NCBI GenBank assembly: GCA_030844895.1
Contig: CM061231.1
Location: 158,067,889-158,131,888, forward strand
Direction of reading: 5' to 3'
DNA: 64,000 nt
Source: Ambrosia x helenae
Lineage: Eukaryota > Streptophyta > Magnoliopsida > Asterales > Asteraceae
Every line of letters starts with the position of its first letter. Position 1 is the stretch's first letter. The position numbers were made by a program, and so were the translations under genes. Shown here piece after piece: positions 56,498-64,000 of this stretch. The notes beneath the pieces were generated by a model, which worked only from the letters and a program-made list of their open reading frames with translations, was not told the origin of the DNA and did not search any database.

Positions 56498-56759
56498 TTA
56501 TTTTACCATGTAAAGTTATGAGATGTACTTCTATAAATCAAATGTTCTAGTTTAATCAGTTTTCTTATTAACCAGCCACAATAAACACAGTAACCCCTTT
56601 TACATATATATGTGTACATGTGTGTATTCATAGGAGATTATATATAGTAACGAAAGGGAGGTTGCAGAGAAAAGGTGAATGGTAGTAAACTCTATAAAAA
56701 AAATACAAAATAATAAATAATAAAAAAAGGCTCAAACATATATTTAAATACACTTTGGT

Positions 56760-57001
56760 TGTATCAAAGGTGATAAGAATGAAGAAACTTTAAGAGAGAA
56801 ATATCCAAATCAAGCTGATTATTATTATTGATTGTAGCCTTGATTACTTACTTACACATTCATACAACTAACTTTCCTACCTATTACAACAGTTATTAAC
56901 TAACCTGTCAGCTAACATTTGAACTATCACATTATTACAAGTTTAGCCCCTGAACAATTATAAACTTCTAAATGACCCTTAAAAGACTTAATATCGTAAC
57001 A
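56760..57001 (-). repeat. 3' LTR of the chromovirus
   Basis: 242 bp, TGTATCAAAGG...TATCGTAACA on the plus strand, next to a polypurine tract (minus strand AGTAGGGGGGAAGTA). The left boundary rests on the TG only. Confidence 0.65.
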
Positions 57002-57009
57002 ATACTTCC

Positions 57010-58494
57010 CCCCTACTGAAATTCTTATCCTCGAGAATTGAAATGAGGAAATCTCAACTGAAAATTATCCACAAACTCCTAAGTTGCTTCAGTAATGGGT
57101 AGATCTTTCCAATGAACCAACACAGCAACAATCATTTTATTACCCATTTAAATCAATTTCTTATCAATTATAGCCCATTAGCCCTTGGTTGAAACCTGAA
57201 TCTAGGCTCTTCTGGCAATGGTATGACTTCCTGATGAGAACCATGTGCTGCCTTCAACAAAGAAACATGAAAAGTAGAATGCAGCTGTGAAGAAGCTGCC
57301 AAATCTAACTTGTAAGCCACCTGCCCAAACTTGTCAATGATCAAGAAAGGGCCATAATACTTTGGCCCCAACTTTTGATGCCTGTGTTTCTTTAAGGTAT
57401 GCTGCACATAAGGGTGCAACTTAACATATACCTAATCTCCAATAGCAAATTGTCTCTCAGTTCTTTTCTTATCTGCAATTTGTTTCATTTGATTCTTTGC
57501 ACGATCTAAAGAGTTCTTCAGGTTCACCCGCTTCAACTCTCTATCTTTGAATAACTGCTCTAAAGAATCTATTTTAGTTTCATTGGGAATGTAAGGAATA
57601 TGGACAGGAGGTGGTATACCATATAAAGCTTTAAAAGGAGACATTTTTATGGCAGAATGCCATGATGTGTTGTACCATCACTCAGCTAAAGTCAACCACT
57701 TTGGCCACTGTTCAGGAGTATCCATAACCATACATCTAAGATAGGATTCTAAACATCTGTTGAGGACCTCAGTCTGTCTATCAGACTGTGGATGATAAGC
57801 TGATGAGTAGGCCAAATCAATACCCTGCAACTTCATGAAATCTTTCCAAAAATGGCTAATGAACATTGGATCCCTATCTGAAACAATTGTGGTAGGACAG
57901 CCATGTAACTTGAACACATTATCAAAGACCAACTGAGCCACTTGACTAGCAGTGAAAGGGTGTTTCAAACTAATAAAATGAGCAAACTTTGTAAATCTGT
58001 CAACCACTACCAAAATTGTGTCTTTGCCAAAAGAAACTGGCCACTGATGAAATCTAGTGAGATATCAGAGAAAATGGATTTAGGGGTGGGTAATGGTTGT
58101 AGCAAACCAAGGGAGGCAACTCTTTCATACTTAGCTCTTTGACATGTTATACACTTCTTTACGAATTCCTTCACATCATTGTCATATTTTTTCCAATAGA
58201 ACATACCTTTTAACTTTTGTACAGTTGGAACATAACCTAAATGCCCCCACTAGCTGAAGAATGACAAATTTCCAATATTTGTTGCTTCAACTCCGCATCA
58301 TCAGAAATGACAATTTTACCCTTTCTTCTTAAAACATTGTTGACCCATGTCATGTGCTTGATTACCTTGCCGTGTTGTAACTGTTTAATGATATCTTTGA
58401 TCTTGGAATCAGTTTGCCATCCCTCTTGTATCTTTGGCCATAAAACAGGATCTATAGAACTCATATTCATTTGGAACAAAGCAATGCCATCCAT
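57010..58494 (-). pseudogene. chromovirus integrase and chromodomain
   Basis: The zinc-binding region precedes CITCQRAKYERV (58140-58160), followed by the core with DRFTKFAHF, SDRDPMFISHFW and the glutamate region HPQSDRQTEVLNRCLESYLR (about 57740-57790). Next come the GPY/F-type module (LGPKYYGPFLIIDKFGQVAYKL, 57300-57370; written here in part) and HVSLLK. Past a stop at 57168 a chromodomain-like stretch (VLVHWKDLP ... EFVDNFQLRFP) runs to about 57030; it would guide insertion to certain chromatin. Stops at several places. Confidence 0.88.
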
Positions 58495-58584
58495 TCTTGA
58501 TAAAGAATCAGCAACAAAATTTTCAGATCCTTTCTTATACTCTATAACATAGTCATAACTAATTAATTTGGCTAACCATTTCTG

Positions 58585-59690
58585 CTACAATGGGGTATTA
58601 ATCTTTTGTTCAATGAGATATTTAAGACTCCCCTGATATGTTCTGATAATGAAACTCTTGACTATAAGATAATGGTGCCAAGTTTTGATAGCCATTAGTA
58701 TAGCCAATAATTCCTTCTCATAAACAGACATATGAGCATGTTTTCCAGAAATGCCCTTACTGATAAATGCCAATGGATGGCCCTCCTGCATCAAAACAGC
58801 CCCTAACCCTTGTTTTGAAGCATCAGTTTCAATAATAAAACGTTTAGAGAAATTAGGAAGGGCTAAAACAAGAGAAGTGGATAATGCCTTTTTCAACTTT
58901 TCAAAGGCATCTTGGGCTTCTTCATTCCATCTAAATGCTTCTTTCTTTAATAGATTGGTCAGTGGTTTTTCAATACCCCCAAAAGACTGAATAAACCTTC
59001 TATAATACCCAACCAACTCTAAGAATCCCCTTAATTGTTTAACTGTTGTAGGGGTGGGCCAATCTTTAATAGCTTGAATCTTTGAAGGATCAATGGCTAC
59101 TCCTTCTGCATTGATAATATGACCCAAATATTCCACATTTGGTCCTGCAAAAGAGCATTTGGATATCTTTGCCACCAAGGTATTCTTTCTCAACAATTCC
59201 AAAACCATTTCTAAATTCGTGACATGTTGTTCAAGTGTGGAACTATAAACAAGTATGTCATCAAAGAACACCAAAACACATTGTCTGAGTAATGGTTTAA
59301 AGGTAGTGTTCATTAAGGATTGAAAGGTAGCTGGTGCATTAGTTAATCCAAAAGAAAGGACCGAAAACTCATAATGGCCCTGATGTGTTCTAAAAGCAGT
59401 TTTGAACACATCATCAGGGTGCATTCTTATCTAATGGTACCCTGATCTAAGATCCAGCTTAGAAAAGACTGAACTACCCCCCAATTCATCAAGTAACTCA
59501 TCAATTAAAGGAATAGGAAAGCTGTTCTTAATTGTTGCCTCATTCAATCTCCTATAATCCACACACATCCTGTAAGTACCATCTTTTTTTCTTCACTAAT
59601 ATTATAGGAGCAGTAAAAGTACTCACACTTTCCCTAATGACCCCATAATTCAATAATTCATGTGTCATTTCCTTAATAACATTCTTTTAA
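58585..59690 (-). pseudogene. chromovirus reverse transcriptase and RNase H
   Basis: RT text runs from about 59690 (VKKKDGTYRMCVDYRRLN, near 59560-59610) through AFRTHQGHYEF to the catalytic FFDDILVYS near 59240-59265, then HLEMVLELL-like and GHIINAEGVAIDP. RNase H follows with FIIETDASKQGLGAVLMQ (58790-58850) and KELLAILMAI. Stops near 59430, 59590 and 59690 interrupt the frame. Confidence 0.9.
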
Positions 59691-60352
59691 GCAGCACGAT
59701 ATCTATATGGTTTAAGTGTAATAGGTTGTGTACCTTCTTTTAGCATAATCTTGTGATCACAGCTTCTTTTTGGAGGTAATGTAGTGGGAATAGCACAAAC
59801 ATCCTGAAATTTGTCTAAAAGATCTTCCACATCTGCACTACTGTCTTGAATCACCACTTGAGGATGGTGTTGTCCCAAATTATCATATCCCAACTGCAGA
59901 CTGAACAAATGGACTTGAGCTAACTGATCAGTGGCTATTAATAACTCATGCATCTTCTCACTAGTGCAAAGTGTCACTGCTTTATTTTTTTCACCCTTTA
60001 ATTCAATGTTCTTCCCATTCATCAAAAACTTCATGGTTAATTCTTTAAAATTCCAAGTAATGTCATTAAGGTTATGCAACCATTGAATACCCAAAACCAT
60101 GTCATAATTGGACAATGGTATCAAGTACACATCAGCTGTAAACCAATGCCCTTGCATAGACCACTGTAAATTCTCTACCATCATTGAACATTTCATCTGA
60201 TCTCCATCAGCAATGATAATGTCCATTGGTTTAATTGTTTTAATGGGCAGACCCAATTTAATGGCCAACTTCAAGTCTAAAAAGTTATGTGTTGATCCTG
60301 AATCTGTTAAGATTTGCAGGATTCTTGAACCAATGGATCCCCTTATTCTCAT
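59687..60352 (-). pseudogene. chromovirus aspartic protease
   Basis: The frame contains ILTDSGSTHNFLD (active-site DSG, near 60285-60320) and DMVLGIQWL, as in gypsy proteases, and ends just before the RT region with KPYRYRAA. It would cut the polyprotein. Confidence 0.87.
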
Positions 60353-60463
60353 GGTGGAATAATAAGGAATTCCATTATTGCATGTAATGAAATATGTGGT
60401 TCTTAAGTGATTACCTCTTCTTCCATTGCATATTCAACTTCTTGATTATCATCTTCCTCACCA

Positions 60464-60830
60464 TCAACTTTTTTCTATGGAAAATAGCTGTTTATTCTTA
60501 CATTGGTGAGTGGGAGTGAATTTTTCTTTGCAACCAAAACACTCTCCTTTGGCTCTTTTCTTAGCAATCTCTTTGGGATTCAACCATCTTATTGAATTAA
60601 CATGTTTAGGTCTAATATTAGGAGCAGGTAACAAGGGTAAATTTGAAGAATGTGTCAATGTTTTAGGGGTAAAAGAGTTGGTTCTTGAAAAAGAATTGGT
60701 TGTGGTTTTGTTATATTTGGAAGTGGAAGTAGCCTGATTAGAATCATTTGGAATTCTTGCAAGCATGTATGCCTCTGGGATGGTTCTTGGTCTCAATACT
60801 CTCACAGGATAACGAGTCAGGTTGAACTAT
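60464..60830 (-). pseudogene. chromovirus gag C terminus with zinc knuckle
   Basis: RVLRPRTIPEAYMLARI (end of the retrotransposon gag domain), a serine/threonine-rich linker and the knuckle CFGCKEKFTPTHQC. The coding resemblance stops at about 60830, marking the truncation. Confidence 0.82.
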
Positions 60831-61439
60831 ATTCTTGTTTTCCACATGTTTTTGTTAATATTTACTATGTCAAGTATGATTACAAAACCTATACTAATTT
60901 TATATAAGTTACCTTTCTAAGTTTAGTGACCTAACAACGATAAAGAACATCGGTTTTGACTTGCCAAAATAGTGTAGCGAACATGACAACAATAGGGTGC
61001 ATTCAAGTGCCTTTTTAGGACAAAAACATGGCATATGAAGCAGCAACAATTTTGGGTGTATGGTAGCTACTTTCGAGTTATTAATTTGAACAATTATGTT
61101 TTTAAGTAAAAGTCAGTTACTTCGTAAGTCTTTATTAAAAAGAAGATTTGGATTTGGGTCTTGTGGTTTCACTCCAATAGTCAAAGATTATAATTTATGA
61201 ATCCTCATTTACGTTATTAATAGCTTCTGGTCAATTACAATTAACATTTTTCAAAACATTAGGACGAATCGACAAGATGTTGCTTACCAAATAGCAACCA
61301 TTCAAATTATTGGCCGGATCTACACGAGTTGGGTAGGTGCTCATAACTTATTCAAGATTTACTTGTTAATTGTAATGTATCACCTTTTCGATTGGGTTAT
61401 GACTTAACTTAGGCTTCTGTTGCTAATTTACAACCGTCA
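60831..61439. other. intergenic DNA, nothing assigned
   Basis: No gene or repeat boundary recognised. Confidence 0.5.
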
Positions 61440-61480
61440 TTAGAGACACCCGCTGCAACGTGCGGGCATTCCGGGTAGTA
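61440..61480 (+). mobile_element. possible Helitron 3' end
   Basis: ACCCGCTGCAACGTGCGGG forms a short GC-rich hairpin, followed by CATTCCGGGTAGT and an A run. This matches the hairpin-plus-short-tail style of Helitron 3' ends, although the final motif is TAGT and not a perfect CTAG. A 5' end was not found. Confidence 0.45.
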
Positions 61481-61597
61481 AAAAAAATAGGGGAGGACCA
61501 TGACCATACCATAGATGATAGTGATTGAGGATTAGGTGATGTGACGATGACGGTAGGAGTAGTGATGATGATTAGGATGGTAACGATACCTTATAGC

Positions 61598-61785
61598 CTA
61601 AGGGGATAGCCTAGTGGTAAAGTGGTGTGCTCCCTAACCAAATGATTATTTGTTCAAATCCTGCAAGTGTGATGATTTTAGCCGTTAAGGCTAGCGCCAC
61701 ATCGGTGCCAAATCTTGAAGAATAACATGCATGCAATGTAATAACGTCTCTTTAATAAAAAAAGGAAAAAAAAAAAGAAAAACGA
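61598..61785 (+). mobile_element. tRNA-derived SINE, about 185 bp
   Basis: The head GATAGCCTAGTGGTAAAGTG (A box) and TTTGTTCAAATCCTGCAAG (B box), 41 bases apart, is followed by a short body and an A-rich tail (61761-61785). It differs from the SINEs at 44652 and 46521 in its body. No target duplication was identified. Confidence 0.75.
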
Positions 61786-62545
61786 AAACAAAGAAATCGA
61801 TTGGTTGTGACAAAGAGGGTCCACCTGATCATGTCGTTAGCTCTCGTTATTCAGCTGGCAGCGAACATCCAATAGCGCCCCTTAATAACTCTCAGGGAAT
61901 AGCGTGACAGACATCATTTGTAGTTATAGTGCTGAGGTGGAGAGGGCGCGAATAGATACCATGTAGTCTAAAAAGAAGTCGATACAATCAAATCCCACTT
62001 ATATACTTTCTTTTTGTACCTTCCTTTTGAAAGGCCATGATTGGAATATTGGATTACTTTTGACTCGATTTAAACCCCCATGAAACAAGCAAAATCATTA
62101 CATCAAGCGGCGGGTGTGGGGTTTCCATAGATTTTATTATATGATACACACATCATTGTAGATAATATTAACTAAAAAATTTGTTGAATACCAAAAAAAT
62201 AGGACAAACATACACACGTTATATATGCCGGTAAGTGCCACCCGGACCATTGGCCTGGTTATTTATAGGCTATAGGCAAAGCCTTATAAAAGTTGTTTGG
62301 TTCAAGACTAATAATAAAGAAATTTGTTATTCTAAAAGATTATGTACAAGTAAGAATAGATTGTTGATTGTTACAATTCATTAGGTCATATCATAATTTC
62401 GATTTCACCATTATACTATAAATATTTAATTTGTGTTTGAGTTTACTTTTAGCTAAATACGCATTTGTATTTATTTTTTCTTGTTCGACATCCTGATATA
62501 ATTTTTTTTTTTTTTTTGAAAATAGAGTTCTATTCAAGAATATTG
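61786..62545. other. intergenic DNA, nothing assigned
   Basis: A less AT-rich block at 61800-61960 has a short open plus-strand stretch (DKEGPPDHVVSSRYSAGSEH) but no family I recognise. Confidence 0.4.
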
Positions 62546-62557
62546 TTTTTTTTTTTT

Positions 62558-63913
62558 GTCATGGAATATATCGGGTGCCGGTGATGTACCAGTACCGTCA
62601 TGAATAGACCTAACACGTACCAACCGCACAACATCAGTACTGGCGTCGGTATCATCGAAACCATTATCAACATTTGTTTTATGATTTTCAATATGTGTAA
62701 AAAAAAAAGGATTTTATAGTGTGGGTTCGAGGAATTTATTTTTAAGATCAAATTAGATAACTTTTGAGTAATTGAATAAACAATTTTGTATATCGTATAA
62801 TATATCATGTATCAATGTTATAACCACGTAGCGAATTAAATTAAATTCTGAAAAATGCTTTTGTGCGTGTGTTGTAGACTATACTGATTGTTGGTACCCT
62901 ATCATACCGGTAATGAAACAAACTGAAACAAATTAATACCGACCAACATCGATACTGGTATTTGTTATCAAAACCGGTATTAATAATCATTTTTAGGTTT
63001 TTGATTGGTGTAACACTTTTTGTTTCTTTTCAAATATAATATTTTATAAAATTATGAATATATTGTTGCGCTGCTTATCTCTATATTGTTGGAAGGGCAA
63101 GGAGTGAATATATCATCTTACTAAGACATTGTGATGACAATCTAAACTGGGTATTAGAGAAAAGAATGGGATAATAACTATTGATAGAAGGCCAACGAAT
63201 GAACACTGAAAATACAATAGATTTGTTGTTTCGAGTACTGTTTTTTGTCATGGAATATATCGGGTGATGGTGATGTACCAGTACCGTCATGAATAGACCC
63301 AACACGTACCAACCGCACAACATCAGTACAGGTGTCGGTATCATCGAAACCAGTATCAATATTTGTTTTATGATTTTCAATATGTGTAAAACAGAATTTT
63401 ATAATTTGGGTTCCAGGAATTTATTTTTAAGATCAAATTAGATAACTTTTGAGTAATGGAATAAACAATTTTTGTATATCGTATGACATATCATGTAGCA
63501 ATGTTGTAACCACGTAGCGAATTGAATTAAGTTCTGAAAAATGTTTTTATGCATGTGTGTTGTAGACTATACTGATTGTTGGTACCTTATCATACCGGTA
63601 ATGAAACAAACTTAAACAAATTAATACCGACCAACATCGATACCGGTATTTGTTATCAAACCGGTATTAATAATCGTTTTTAAGGTCATTGATTGGTGTA
63701 ACACTTTTTGTTTCTTTTCAAATATAATATTTTATAAAATTATGAATATAGTGTTGCGTTGCTTATCTCTATATTTTTGGAAGGGCAAGGAGTGAATATA
63801 TCATCTTAACTGAGACATTGTGATGACAATCTAAACTGGGTATTAGAGAAAGAAGGGGATAATAACTATTGGTAGAAGGCCAACGAATGAACACTAAAAA
63901 TACAGTAGATTTG
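62558..63913. repeat. direct tandem duplication, unit 689 bp
   Basis: GTCATGGAATATATCGGGTG starts at 62558 and again at 63247. The two units can be followed side by side to their ends with scattered substitutions and small indels (a few per cent by eye). Short frames within each unit are near-identical (CGWYVLGLFMTVLVHH on the minus strand), but I see no gene. Confidence 0.92.
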
Positions 63914-63952
63914 CTAACTTCAACTTGACATATTGTACATTTTGTGTGATCT

Positions 63953-64000
63953 CACTGCTAGAAAATAAGGTTTTTGTCACTCTAATTTTTTGTCATAAAA
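63953..64000 (+). mobile_element. start of a CACTA-like element, continues outside
   Basis: CACTGCTAGAAAATAAGG followed by TTTTTGTCACT-TTTTTGTCA repeats resembles a CACTA terminus with sub-terminal repeats. Only 48 bases are in the window. Confidence 0.45.

Larger units (their letters stand above)
56760..60830 (-). mobile_element. Ty3/gypsy chromovirus, 5'-truncated and decayed
   Basis: Minus-strand order from right to left: gag end with zinc knuckle (60464-60805), aspartic protease (59687-60352), RT and RNase H (58585-59690), integrase (57168-58494), chromodomain (about 57010-57180), polypurine tract (57002-57015) and 3' LTR (56760-57001). Protease-RT-RNase H-integrase order is that of Ty3/gypsy, and the chromodomain places it among chromoviruses. 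The gag N terminus, PBS and 5' LTR are missing beyond about 60830. Many stops break the frame. Confidence 0.92.

Overview
The window looks like repeat-rich nuclear DNA of a flowering plant. It is AT-rich, with long stretches that have no gene, and nearly everything recognisable is a plant transposable element or its debris. The one clear host gene is a SMAX1-LIKE (SMXL) gene. The repeat types present (SIRE-like copia, chromovirus, Cassandra, Tourist, Stowaway, hAT and CACTA elements, tRNA-derived SINEs) fit a eudicot. I lean towards Asteraceae from general resemblance, but that is inference and no species is claimed.

Layout. 1-5.8 kb: 5' half of a minus-strand Ty1/copia element (LTR, PBS, gag, protease, integrase, start of RT) running off the left edge. 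5.9-12.3 kb: a MULE-like arm, a TIR element with 8-bp duplications (7424-8636), a Tourist-type element (8764-11089) split by a CACTA element (9047-10959), and a 705-bp element with a 9-bp duplication. 12.7-17.7 kb: a dead Harbinger-type MYB/NAM-associated gene interrupted by a SINE, which is itself interrupted by a 2.76-kb TG...CA element, and by a complete Cassandra TRIM whose LTRs carry 5S rRNA sequence. 17.7-33.4 kb: AT-rich DNA with two hAT MITEs, CACTA debris, a TTF-type transposase fragment, a fold-back repeat holding a Harbinger element, a second Harbinger element with a MYB-like ORF, a second full SINE, a solo copia LTR and a copia RNase H relic. 33.5-39.9 kb: a complete but inactivated Ty1/copia element. 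40.7-50.3 kb: a cluster of Tourist/Harbinger, Stowaway and (TA)n-associated MITEs, two tRNA-headed SINEs, a copia LTR with PBS, and a second CACTA copy. 50.9-56.5 kb: the SMXL gene. 56.8-60.8 kb: a truncated Ty3/gypsy chromovirus. 61.4-64 kb: a Helitron-like end, a SINE, a 689-bp tandem duplication and the start of another CACTA-like element.

The SMXL gene has three exons (51196-52556, 53735-53969, 54941-56236 or beyond) with consistent splice phases. It encodes the double Clp-N domain, degenerate ATPase regions and an EAR motif of the SMXL3/4/5 type. Two single-base losses in G runs near the 3' end break the reading frame. The downstream frames stay open to a plausible C terminus, so these are either very recent mutations or assembly errors.

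Most element boundaries rest on target-site duplications and terminal repeats read directly from the sequence. Family and lineage names rest on recalled motifs and were not checked against a database. I found no evidence of an undescribed biological system. The most informative features are the exact nesting order, the Cassandra element, the SINE families and the SMXL frame breaks.
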